Shown one piece after another: positions 23,505 through 35,229 of a stretch of 64,000 bases of DNA; within the stretch, counting starts at the first letter, position 1; each line of letters opens with the position of its first letter. This DNA is from Eucalyptus grandis (taxonomy: Eukaryota; Streptophyta; Magnoliopsida; Myrtales; Myrtaceae): positions 47,244,127-47,308,126 of the forward strand of contig NC_052619.1 of NCBI RefSeq assembly GCF_016545825.1, read 5' to 3'. The translations under genes were made by a program, and so were the position numbers. The notes below the pieces were generated by a model. That model had not been told where the DNA came from. It ran no database searches and saw only the letters and a list, made by a program, of their open reading frames with translations.

Positions 23505-26500
23505 ATGGCGGAAGCTCTCATCGAGCTCGAGCAAGTCCTCAGGACCAAAAAGGTAACCGCCGACGGCCTCGCCCTTCTCCCTCTCCGGTGCATGTTTTCG
23601 CTCGATCGTGTCCGATTCCGCAGATTGAGCTTGGATTGAACCTTCATTTTCGCTTCCCGAACGTTCGAACCTCAGTACAATGTCGGGCGGCGAGTTCGTT
23701 GGGTTTTTTGTGATCGCGTGTGAAAGACCCGATTTTGAGCGGTGCGTTAGGACTGATGATTGCGCAATCGCGTTGGGTCGGTTTTGAAATTCCCCAATTT
23801 TTTCTGCTCAGGTGACGATGACTCTCGAGGAGGCCAATCTTCTGTCGGCGTGCAAGTCGAAAGCTTTGGACAATTTCGGGTACGGCATCGGGCTCACCTC
23901 CGTCATCGTATGGGCAGGTTCGCATTTCGCCTCAGCTTATGATTCTTTGTGGGCATCTCTAGGCAGAAGATGCGGATTAGGTGAATTCGTATGGGTGATT
24001 TTAGGAGGGCTCGGTCTATTGGGGATCGACCGTTTTTGAAGTCGCGACGATTTGGGCTCGTTTACTATCTCTTCCTTCACATCTTATCCAATTGCATGAG
24101 AGAGAGGGAAGGGTTGGGGGGAAATACTAAGGATTTTTGGAAATTGAGCATCTGATTGCTTAGAGGGCTTTGTCACTATGTTGATTGCATCCTTGGATTT
24201 CAAGTAAAAATCAACTGGAATGTATCTTTGAAATACAGAATGCAGGTGCTTATGGTCGATGCAAGGCTGGCTACACAGAGTAAGAGTGTGTCAGATTTGG
24301 ATAGATACATCGGATGATTATCAATGCCACTGTACACTAGACTGAGCAGCATGTCTATTTTAGAGCAACGTTTTCAGTCATTTTTGCTCCTTCAGGTCTT
24401 TGATCATTGTACGGTATATCAGATTGAAGACTACTATATGAGATATACACAGATTTAGAATTTTGGTTTTACGTTAACACAGGAATTTCACATTGCTGAT
24501 ATGCCAAGATCCTATTTAGAGAGATTTTACTTTGTTGTATTGAAATGCCTTCTAATTATGCTTGTGCTGCTTGAATATAAGTCGATGCAATTTGGTGTCT
24601 AGTTAATTTCAGCACATATATGCTGCCATTTTAGTGTCTTACACTTGGCCTTGGTTATCCGAAATACTATCTGTTATATGTTATAACTCCTACTGACCAG
24701 CATCACTAGTCACTACCCCGAGTTGAGTACTATAAAGAAAGAAAAGATTCTCCAAAATTAGGAATGACAATTATGTTCTTTAAGCCACTAACCCGATTAA
24801 CTCTAAGTAGATTATAAACAAAAAGGTTTTTCAGGAAAGAATTTCACTCACCTTTTTTTTTGGCCCAACTCGCATTGTCATCGAGCATTTCTAACTGAGT
24901 TACACTGAGTTTTTACAATTTCTAGGATTCTTCAATGAGTATTGATGATTCAGAATTTAGATTGTAGTTTCCCAATTGTTTTACTTTAGGAAAGTAGATT
25001 CATGTTAAGTGGCAGATCTAGGAAGAAAGTTTGGCAATAACTGGTGTGACTCTATTTTTAGATGTTGACCTGTTAGAGAATCAATAGAAAACAAAACTCT
25101 GCCAATGTTAGCAAAATGACATCAGATTTAATATTAATTCGTCGTTAAGAATTTAAATGATAAGCATTGTTAAAATAAATGAGGTATGTGTCTTGTGAAT
25201 GGCAAAGCCTAAGATAACTTATTACTTTGGTTAATATCTACTGTGATATACAAGAAAAAGCATATGAGAGCGAGACTAAGTTGCACATGACCTTTCAAGT
25301 CCCAAAATCCCCATTCATAGCCCTGAAAAGATTTCTATATGGGCTCTCTCTTTGCTTATAGAAAAATATCCACTTATCATGTCAAATGGGCTTTCTTGAG
25401 TGATTTCATGTTTCCTTTGCTAAGAGGGCAGTTTAGGATTCTGGAGGGCCTCGACCCCTGCTCTTCTCCTCTTTTCTTTCTATGGTAGTCTCTTGATGGT
25501 CAGCACATTTCTGCAGCTACAGGGAGGTTAAATCATTTGCTACGGGTTAGCCTGTCAGTAGGTAAAGGGACTTTTCCTGTTGATTGTGGTCATTTAGTTG
25601 ATAGCTCTATTTGACACTAAATGTCTCTTCATTTTCTGTGTAGGATCCGGTTTTGCCTGTGGTTTGTGGAGATTGTCTAAGTCATTAGATTCTTGTGCTG
25701 ACCATATTCTTGCACTACATGGCAGTCGGATGCAAGAGGAATTAGCAAATATGTAATTCCGCTCTGAAGATTTTTATGAATGCCCATGCTGGGTTCTTCC
25801 GGTGTCTGCTCTACACTTAAGCTTTTTTTTAATGTCACTAAAGACAATGTCAGGACCTGTGATTTCTGTTCTAAGCGAGTATTGGAACCTGGCTGAGTGA
25901 GATTATTAGAAGTAACTAGAGTCATGTTGCTGGTTTTTCTCCCAATTTATTAAAAATAGAGTACTTGCACATGCTACATAATCAAGACGTAATGGTTTCT
26001 ACAGTTGGGAGTGTAAGTATTTTTTGTGAAATTTGGTTAAGAGCATTGGTCTAGCTTGTATTGGGATGTTCAAATTGTTTCTGATTAACCTCTAAAATAT
26101 AAATAATAAGCCTTCCTTTTTTTCTGTTTATAAAGTTTGAAATTTTTTTGGTATCACCATGGTGTAATTTTTTACATTTTAGTTGTGCTCTAAAGTAAAA
26201 CTCATGAGAAATGGTATCTTCATTCTTGGACGACAAGAAAAGGCATGCAAAGCTTTATTGTCATATTTCTAGACATTTGCAGTGTGGGGTCTTCAACAAT
26301 ATCTATCTTTCCCTTTCTCTGCTGCCATAGTAATGCTATGTGGATTCCTTGTCAGTCATTGATTGTCAAGATGAACTGCTCTGGACTCACTAAGAAGTTT
26401 ACCATAGTTGTGTATTTTGTAAAAATCATGAATGGTTTCTTTGTTATGATGTTTGGCCATTAGGTGATATCCTTAAAAGCACACCAACCAAAGATTGATT

Positions 26501-28538
26501 TTTGTCTTAATCCTGAAGTCTTCATTTGTCACCTTGTTTGTTCTTCACGCATCTTAATTAAAGTTTTAAACGTGCATGCACTGCCTTAGTGCACGTGCTC
26601 ATTCACATGGGGCCTCCACATACATGCACATGCAAAGGATTTGAAAATGCGAACTCACAAAGATGTAATACGCACCTGCTTATGTGTTGACGCAGGAACA
26701 CACTAGTGCGATCTTGATATTAAGACACTTGGTTAATTTCATCTTTGGTCATTCATGGCATTTTAAAGTTGGAACTTCTACATGAGCACGAGAATTTGAG
26801 GAATCACTAGAAGTATTGGTGTGGGCAAAACATAGATGAATTACAGAAAGAGTTGTTCATTTGCGCTTTCAAATTCAAGGTGCATGTTTTTTATCCCCAC
26901 AATCCCACCTATTGTACCTAATGTTGTAACTCCACATTTGTGATGAGATGGATTGGTCATGTTTGGTCCTTTGGCTTCATTTGATATACTTTATTTCATG
27001 TTAGTTAGACTGGCGCTTGCGTTCATAACCAGTCTCTTAAATTTCATTATTTTTTGTGCCACAGAATAGTGAGGAGATATCATCATGATCAAGGCAAAAT
27101 GCAGCTTCTGGCAAGGCATTTCTATTCTGAGCAAGTATTTGATGATTCCACTTCAGATCAACCAAGGTTGAGGTGGCGTTACCGGAATAGTTATAGCGAT
27201 GTTGTCGCTTATGGCCGGTTGACCCATGAAACTGACATTCACAGTGGGAGGAGTCAACAGTTGCATGACAATGACTTCAACAGAAATACGGGGAACAATT
27301 CCTATGGCAGTCCCCAGAACGACTCCAAAACCAACTTGGCTGACTTTGCGAGCGACGCTGACATCAATAGAGCAGACTCAGAGTTGAAACGCAATTCTGT
27401 GAGTAAAGCGACTGACGTTTTTCTTTGGGTATTATTTTGCCACCTATTTCTGAGTGTAATTTTCGATAGCTTAAGGCACAATCTGTTTATTGTTAAGAAA
27501 GATTCCCTGATGCACATAAGTTTTGATTATTGAAAATTTCTATCAGTTAAGCGTGTCTAAGTTCTGCTACTATAGTGTAGGAAAAGACCCTTGGCAAATT
27601 AGTTTCAATGGCAGAAAAGACATAATCAAAAGTAGATTGCAGGATTATAGGAGTAAGACATAATTAATGCGAGCCCATGCTGCATTACTTGCACTGGTTT
27701 ATATAAAGAAAATTTCCCAAGTAATCTAAAATTGAGTCATTTTCTGTATTATATAGTCAACTTTGGTGCTTCGATTTAAATGAAATACCATCCACCAAGG
27801 AGTCTATGTAGCCTTTCCTGCATACAAGAACATGCTACGGTCAATTGCATGAAATTATCAGTTACGTGGCAAATATCTTGTAATGACGACAACTAGAATT
27901 GCTGTGGGCTGCTCTATTGAAAAACCCCCCTTCTCGCAGTTGCAATCAGTTAATACAAAATGGTGTGTTTAAGGGAAATCTGCTGGCAGCAGCCTTGTTT
28001 TACTGACATGAATGTGTCAGAACATCACCGCGGTACATTCCTCCATTACACTGAATGTTTATGTCTATGTCATTTAGACCTCTCTGTCCATTACCATTAA
28101 CATGAAGCCTGTAGCTTTTGAGCTTCTCCTAATGTTGTATATCGCCATGTGAAGATGATAAGTAACAGTTGCTAGTTTTGTTAACAATCAGAATTGCCAA
28201 TGCGTCATGCTGTGTCTGGAGTTTGAGATGTGATAGCTTTAATCTGTTCTTAATACGACACCATCATCATGTGGTCTAAATTTTGAGAAGTTCTTTGCTT
28301 CTTCCCTAGTCCATTTTATTTATGGTTAATAGTGGTCCAACTCATCTCATTATAGGTGAGCTCTGGCGTTGACGTGATTGGCGACCCTCTTGATTGTATT
28401 TTTGGAGGTGTGATGACAAAAGAGGAGATTCGTCGTCCAGCTACCTCAAGTGGAACGAATAAAGTTCCCCTGCAAACCCACAGAAGATCAAGGCGTAGAC
28501 GCCGGATGCAAAAGCCGGAGGTTTCTCTTGATACTTAG
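23505..28538 (+). CDS. conserved plant protein with paired hydrophobic segments, six exons
   Basis: Exons 23505-23552, 23812-23917, 25517-25561 (45 nt), 25644-25752, 27065-27398 and 28356-28538 join in phase to 274 aa. All introns are GT..AG. The small third exon was found by phase: its 15 codons fit between VIVW and GSGFACGLWR. An acidic/hydrophobic N-terminus (MAEALIELEQVL) is followed by two hydrophobic stretches (about residues 38-52 and 60-76) around a short basic linker, suggesting a membrane hairpin. Next come the motifs SLDSCADHILALHGSRMQEELAN and RRYHHDQGKMQLLARHFYSE, then DDSTSDQPRLRWRYRNSYSD. The tail is polar and disordered with a basic cluster (RRSRRRRR) near the C-terminus. I recognise it as the kind of uncharacterised protein conserved across plants, but I cannot name a family or function. 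Exon 1 and the promoter are duplicated upstream at 18951-19294. Confidence 0.8.
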
Positions 28539-28902
28539 CCTGATGCATCTTTGTGCTGTTTGTAGTCTAGGAGAGATTTAAGCCTGTAGAGGCTTTTAAG
28601 CTTTGGAAGTTTGTAGATGAGCACATGACCTTCGGCATGTGGAAGGACTTAATAATTCGTTCATGGGTCAATTTTTATTCACCTGGAGTTGCTCTTATTT
28701 TTCAGATTGCTGGGCTATAACAGCAACTGGTGGTAGCTTTCCCTTCTCAATCTCAGTTCCTAAAGTTGGTTGGGTCTGTGTTTTTTAAATCACCTCGACT
28801 AACCGAGAAAGAAATTCAATATTTCGAGATGTCTAGTTGCGAGTAAAGCTGCTAGTTCTGTGAAATGGTAGCGATGCAACATGATTGCAGCATGGATGAA
28901 TC
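28539..28902. other. 3' flank of the six-exon gene, no gene seen
   Basis: Probable 3'-UTR just after the stop codon (for example TAATAATTCG at about 28650). No further coding signal. Confidence 0.5.
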
Positions 28903-29267
28903 TAGAGGTGTGGGACCAATTGGTATTAGGACCAGGAACTAGACCGTACCATTGATCCGGTCCAATCCAATGAAATTGATGACTTATTTTTTCCATTACT
29001 TCCCACTACTTGAAAATGGATCCAGATAATGTTTACTTCACATTTTACTAATTATTTTGAAGAAGTAATAAAATAAAGAAGCATATTTAGTCGGTTTGGT
29101 TTAGCTTGGTTTGGTTTTCCCTTGGAACCGAGAATCGGACTACTCGGACATTGATTTCATTTTTAGGAACCGAAAATCGGTCCAACAATCTCCGGAACCA
29201 GATCAAACCGGTTGGCTCGGTCCAGTCCGGGTGGTTCTTGATTCGGGTGGTCCAATTTGCACATCTA
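28903..29267. mobile_element. hAT-like MITE with imperfect 8-bp TSD
   Basis: The left end is TAGAGGTGTGGGACC and the right end, reversed, TAGATGTGCAAATTGGACC. The flanking octamers GATGAATC (28895-28902) and CTTGAATC (29268-29275) match at six of eight positions, the TSD length of hAT elements. The interior is full of GGTTCC/GGAACC/CCGGTCC words. Non-coding. Confidence 0.6.
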
Positions 29268-30160
29268 CTTGAATCGAATGGAGGCCATTCGCAATGTACC
29301 TTTGTTTGCTTGTGACTTCTGAGGCATGATCGAACTGCTGTGCAGCAGTTCATCCTTTGAGCTGTTTTGAAGTGCGAAAATAGAACATTTGGAAAAACAA
29401 AAAGGGTTGCTCTATAAGTCGTTATCAATTTCCATCATTGGTGACCTATTGCTTAGTTTTGTGGCCAGAGACCCGTGGCTCAGTTGAAATTCTCTAGCAA
29501 CTGTACTGAACCCGAACAACGAGCCAAGCCAAGCCGTCTTCTGTCAAGAATACGCTAAGAAAAAGATGGCCGTTCCTTTTCACCAAGCATGCATGGGACC
29601 TGCGTACATGCCGCGTCATTTTCAAGTTCCAGAGCTTTTCAACCGAGCCTTTTGCTTGCTTTCCTCGCGCGAAATTCGTTGCAGACCAAGCTCGTTTCGG
29701 CAGACGACGCGTGTCAAAGCGTGTGGGACAATGGTCGAGGCGATTGACCCGTCCGAGCTCCCGACAACGTTGTAATTTCGCGTTGCCTAGCGCATTGAAC
29801 GAAAGACGAGATCTTCTCGGCATCCCCGTCACGAATCCTTCGGTCAAGGTAAAGAGAGAAAGGTAGTCCACGGTCGTCCGCCGATGCGGTTCGCATTGGT
29901 CTGTGGAGAGCGAAGCCGCGCATCGCAAGTAAAAAGGTTTTGCCGTCCCTGTTGCTGTCTCCACGAAGGACCCCACCCTCACGCGTTAGGCAAATTTAAG
30001 AGAGTTGAGGCCTTCGTTTTTCCTTGAATATTTTTTTGGTGGGTGTTTGTGGGTTTGAAGTTTTTGGGAGGATTCGCCAAAATGGTTCGTGTCTTTTCTA
30101 GGAAACATCCTCGCAGCTTCATATATTCTTATTCCAAGTGCCCATCGTTGTCGATCGAAG
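29268..30160. other. intergenic, no gene recognised
   Basis: Higher GC than its surroundings between 29500 and 29990. A 162-codon minus-strand frame (29494-29982) has no domain, no conserved composition and no splice support. The stretch could be a promoter or a decayed gene, but nothing in it lets me choose. Confidence 0.4.
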
Positions 30161-32790
30161 GGAAAATTACAAAAACGAAAAACAAGCCTTCAATTTATTT
30201 GTAGTTGCGTCAGTTCGATTCAAAGCCTTATAATTTGAGTAATTTAATCGTACATATTTTAAAATTTTGTTAATACAGTCCATCACATCAATTTTGGTCG
30301 GAAACTATTCAAACAGGCGTGGATCGTCCTACCTAACTTGGCATGTGGACAAAAATTTTCATATTTCCATTTTTTTAAATTTTAATTGTTTTTATATCAT
30401 TATTTTATTTTCTTTCTCTCTTTTTCCCCTTAATCCTCTATTGGTTGCCAAGCAGCCAGAAAAAGGCAACTACCGACAAGGGTTGCTCTTGCCGAAGGCT
30501 AGCGAGGGCCCGCTTTGAACAAGGCTCAACTCTAAGTAGAAAACCTTAGGATTGGAACATACGGACAACTAGAAGGACACATGGTAATTTTGGGGGGCCA
30601 CCCTCGGGCAAGGTCGACCCTTGCTGGCTGTACCCATAGACTAGCGAAGGAAGAAGGAAAAATAAATAAAGAAAAGAAAATATAAAAATTAATAACTATT
30701 AATAAATTAATAAAATTTATCCGTATAGAACGGTTAACATTCATGTCAGTGATTTCCAATCAAAATTAGTATAATGAACTATATTTGAAAAAACCTAAAA
30801 AAGTTTAGGTTTAAATTGATATAACTAAAAGATTTAATACTAATTGGCATAGGTGCGATGCATTTAGCAGGCCATGTTCCGTATTCACCAGGAACTCCAT
30901 GTAGCATTTGAACAAGAATGTACGGAGCGCTGTCTCTTTTAGCTTTCTGCGGCACATGAAACATTCGCAAACATGTCAAGAAAATCCCCACGCTGCATGA
31001 TGGAAGCATTTCGCTCTGCTCACGGCTCCTTCGGGAGCGTACCGCATCCAACCCCACACGCACGGACCACGAGTAAGTAGAGGCAAACAGCCACGCCCAA
31101 TAGGTTTCGTGACATTCGGGCAATAGCGACACGGACATGTGGCATCATCGCGACCGTTGAATCTCGCATCGAATGGTTATCACCCTGTGCAATTATTGTG
31201 AATATCTCTTTTGCGAGCTTGATTGATGTGGACATGGGCTGATGGTTACCAATAATATCGGAGTATAATCCCCTTCAGTAGATATATGATTCAAGACAAG
31301 CACGAGTATAATCCCCTTCTATGAATATATGATTCAGGACAATCTAGGTACATACTCAACTTTATAAGAGCGAGGAATGATCATGGAAGTGAGAGATCTT
31401 GAATAAGGTACGGCTAGTGCCATGCTTTTAAAATGGTGAAGGAGAGAGAATACCATCTACCCATCAAAAGGTTCTCAAAATTTTGAAACATAGAACCTAT
31501 TATGCATACTGGATACAAGGTTTGTTCGAGTCTACTTGTGCTTTTAATTGAACGATTGCATTGATCACAATTCATATTTAGACATGAAAAGATTGTTTCC
31601 TAAATTTTATAACATAGAACCTACCATACATACTAATTTTAGGGTTTACTCAAGTTTTACTTATACTTTTAATTGAACGATTGCAATTATCATAATTCAT
31701 ATTTAGACATGAGAAGATTATGAAATATTAACAAAATAAAATTCTCAATCATAAATATTGTCGGAAATAAAAGTTCAAATTAGTGGTTTTCAAATTACAT
31801 TTTCATCATTGTGTTAAGTGGTCTTATGCCTTTCTTACCCCAAAAGTGAACTCAAAGGCTAAAGCTTGTTCTCATACTTATAAGTCGACCGCTGGCCTTG
31901 TTCATCAACTTCAACAATCTCCGCCTAGCCTAAGTCGGAGAAGGAACAATCCATAACTCTCTTGTATGAATATTGGATCCAAAGTTATTGGCAAACTGAG
32001 CTCTGACATTAATGTTGGGTGATTTTGGGCATTTCTTACTCAAAGAGTGAGATTTTCCATTATATTAACAGACTGACCATCAATCTTTTGGACAACTTCA
32101 ACACATTGAACGTCATGAAATACTACAAAATTATGTGAAAATATACAATAAGAAAAACTAAAAACCTTGTTATTGAAACATATCCATTAAAACATGTTTC
32201 TCAATTTTCAGAATATCAAATTAGATCAATTCTTAGATTTCTTGTTCTACCCTAAAATTATGCTCATATCTACTCGATTTACATGAATCGGGTTGGATTG
32301 TCACAATCATGAAATGCGCTTTTCACATGGTCTTGCTTCCACGACCCATCTCGTGCGAAGCGTCGATCTTGTCCATGCGAATCGATCATGCTTCGGACTC
32401 ACTCGAGCACTGAAGTCCCATCAAAGCTATATTATTATTGCTTTTACTTTGCCCCCGATCTATCATCCTCCCCCGGATTCTGTTAGTACACATGCTTTGT
32501 AACGAAAGCCCCGTTCATGGGCTCTGCTGTTTCCTCTCGAAATAAAAATAATTGAGACCAAAAAAAAAGAAAAATAAATAATAAAAACTAAAAGGTGTTT
32601 TTTTCCAAAAGAAAAATAAAAGGAACATCGTAAATATTAAATAAGTTGATGATGGCGCTGTTCCCATTTACTCGTCGAGGGGGAGATCTTGCGAGCCTTG
32701 CGAACACGCCGTTGATTTTCTCGTCCGAAACGCGCTTAACAGGAAGTCGGTCAACAAAAACGTCAAGAAATGTTTTTTTTTTTTTTTTTC
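30161..32790. repeat. segmental duplication block X, copy 1
   Basis: Aligns with 35230-37480. Landmarks in order: a decayed Mutator-like element with GC-rich core (30165-30830), the GGAACTCCATGTAGCA and ACGGAGCGCTGTCTCTT block, the GAGTATAAT-CC block, a hAT-like stretch (31470-32275), then the GCACTGAAGTCCCATCAAA and GTAACGAAAGCCC block. At 31261-31350 a ~43-bp unit (GAGTATAATCCCCTTC...ATATGATTCA) is doubled here but single in copy 2. No gene seen. Confidence 0.75.
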
Positions 32791-33805
32791 AATTGAAATA
32801 AGTATATTAAAAATTATAAAAATTTATCACGAAAGTGTAAATAATTTTTTAAAAAAGTATAACTAAATCCTAAAAATTTATCACTAATATGCAGTTGAAT
32901 CTTAAAACTTTCAAAAAATATAAATTCTAAAATTTGTCAATTTAATTCAATCAAGTCTTTCTGTTGATTGTATTTTTGAAAATTTAAGACTTAATTACAT
33001 TTTGATGACATATTTTAGGATTTTTAGTGTACTTATCCCTTTAAAAAGATAAAAATATTCTCCATTTGTTTAGCGAAAATTGAATTATTCAAAAAACAAC
33101 AATGAATTTTATTTTTTCATTATGAACAATAATTTACGTCTAGATATTTTCATGAACAATGAAAACGTTTTTCTTTTATTCACTTGTACAGACTACTTGA
33201 GTGATGGGATAAATTAGATCCATTTTCCCTTATTGAGTTAGTAATTACAATTATATATCTAGTCATAAATTCGAACCACAATTAAAGTAAAAGTGTGTAT
33301 TCTCATCATAGTTGATAATTCGATGATTTGTCTTTGTAATTGCTTACGTTTTCTCTTGGGGTGGTTTGTCCAAAGTCAAAACACATACGCAAAGTAGAAA
33401 TTTGATCGCGACAATTTGTTCAATCCTATTTTTAATCGGTATATAATAATTCGCCTTGAATTTCTATTTTTTCTAATCATTTTAATTGATAAATAATCCG
33501 AATAAATGTACAGCCGCATGACACACAATAATCAAATCCCTTTTAGCCAAATACCTTCGGTCTTCTAAATCTTAGTTTATGCTGTCGTTTTCGTGCTAAG
33601 CACCTTCCCAAAAGTAGGAAAAGAAAAAGCTAAGATTTCAAATTGATGAAAGAATTTTCGACAAATGTATGGAGTCGAAGGCCTCAGGTGTTCAAAAAGC
33701 AAAGAATCTTATCAGTAATTGGGGAAATTCTGACTAGAAGAAATACCCTCTCTTTTTTAATTATTATTATCGATTAGTTGCTCCACTGTGGACGTAATTT
33801 ATATT
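32791..33805. repeat. segmental duplication block Y, copy 1
   Basis: One of three copies, with 34216-35165 and 37480-38530. Shared landmarks: TTAAGACTTAATT, AAATATTCTCCATTTGTT, GGGGTGGTTTGTCCAAAGTC, CGCATGACACACAATAATC and CAAATGTATGGAGTCGAAGG. AT-rich. No protein-like frame is shared by the copies. Confidence 0.8.
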
Positions 33806-34215
33806 AGGGTTAATACCCTGAAAAACCCCAAACTGGTACACATGTGACAAATTTACCTAAAACTATTTTTTTATCATAAAAAACCCTAAATTGGTATACT
33901 TGTGACAAATTTACCCCAACTGACCATAAAAAACCCCAAACTGGTAAATTTGTGGCAATTATACCATCCGCTAAATTGGATTAATATCACAAAAAAATCA
34001 CAAAAATTGTAAATTATGACAAACGAAGTGTAGTATATCAATTAACTGTCACGTGTCATTTAACTTAATTAAAATTTAAAGAAAACTAACAGAGGGTAAA
34101 TTTGTTACAAGTGTACCCAACTTAATTAAAATTTAAGGAAAACTAACAGAGGGTAAATTTGTTACAAATGTACCAGTTTAGGGTAAATTTGTCAAAGGTA
34201 TACCAGTTTGAAGTT
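33806..34215. mobile_element. Mutator-like MITE between Y copies 1 and 2
   Basis: The left arm GGGTTAATACCCTGAAAAAC continues into AAACTGGTACACATGTGACA. The right part carries the inverse (TAAATTTGTCAAAGGTATAC, CCAGTTTGAAG). A ~50-bp stretch around GGGTAAATTTGTTACAA is doubled inside. The right terminus is not clean. Non-coding. Confidence 0.5.
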
Positions 34216-35165
34216 TTAAAAAGTACAACTAAATCCTAAAAATTTTATCACAAAGGTGTGGTTGAATCTTAAAATTTTCAAAAAATATAAGTTTCAAAAT
34301 TTATCAATTTAATTCGATCAAGTCTTTCCGTTGATTGTACTTTTCCGAAAATTAAGACTTAATTGCGTTTTAATGACATATTTTAGGATTTCTAGTGTAC
34401 TTATCCATTTATAAAGATAAAAATATTCTCCATTTGTTAAGCAAAAAATGAATAATTCAAAAAACAACACATTATGAACAACAATTTGCATCTATATAGT
34501 TTCATGAACAATGAAAACGTTTTTCTTTTATTCATTTTTACAAGCGACTTGAGTGATGGGATAAATTAGATCCATTTTCCCTTATTGAGTTAGTAATTAC
34601 AATTATATATCTAGTCATAAATTCGAACCACAATTAAAGTAAAAGTGTGTATTCTCATCGTAGTCGATAATTCAATGATTTGTCTTTGTAATTGCTTACG
34701 TTTTCTCTTGGGGTGGTTTGTCCAAAGTCAAAAAACATACGCAAAATAGCAATTTGATCGCGACAATTTAATAAATCCTATTTTTAATCAATATATAATA
34801 ATTCACCTTGAATTTCTATTTTTCTAATCATTTTAATTGATAAATAATTCAAATAAATGTACGGCCGCATGACACACAATAATCAAATCCCTTTTAGCTA
34901 GATACCTTCGGTCATCTAAATCTTAGTTTATGCTGTCGTTTTCGTGCTAAGCACCTTCCCAAAAGTAGGAAAAAAAGAAGCTAAGATTTAAAATTGCTGA
35001 AAGAATTTTCGACAAATGTATGGAGTCGAAGGCCTCGGGTGTTCAAAAAAGCAAAGAATCTTATCAGTAATTGGGGAAATTCTGAAGAGAAGAAATACCC
35101 TCTCTTTTTTAATTATTATTATCGATTAGTTGCTCCACTATGGACGACTGGACGTAATTTATATT
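34216..35165. repeat. segmental duplication block Y, copy 2
   Basis: Very similar to 32791-33805 over its whole length, including the CAAATGTATGGAGTCGAAGG and GAAATACCCTCTCTTTTTTA landmarks. More similar to copy 1 than to copy 3, so copies 1 and 2 separated most recently. Confidence 0.85.
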
Positions 35166-35229
35166 ATATTCACATCTTTTAAGTGGCTAATTTTTTTTCT
35201 TGCGAATTGGGTTTCTGCATGCAAATATT

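Larger units (their letters stand above)
20313..23685. repeat. duplicated unit B, ending in the live promoter and exon 1
   Basis: Colinear with 10129-13523 plus 18951-19294. It contains two tandem copies of the ~274-bp repeat, the fold-back element (21958-22862), a GGAACC-rich hAT-like stretch (about 23140-23282), then the promoter, exon 1 and start of intron 1 of the intact gene. It lacks both Mutator-like insertions found in unit A. Confidence 0.85.

Noticed and set aside
29494..29982. 162-codon minus-strand frame
   Set aside because: No recognisable domain, no splice partner and an irregular composition.
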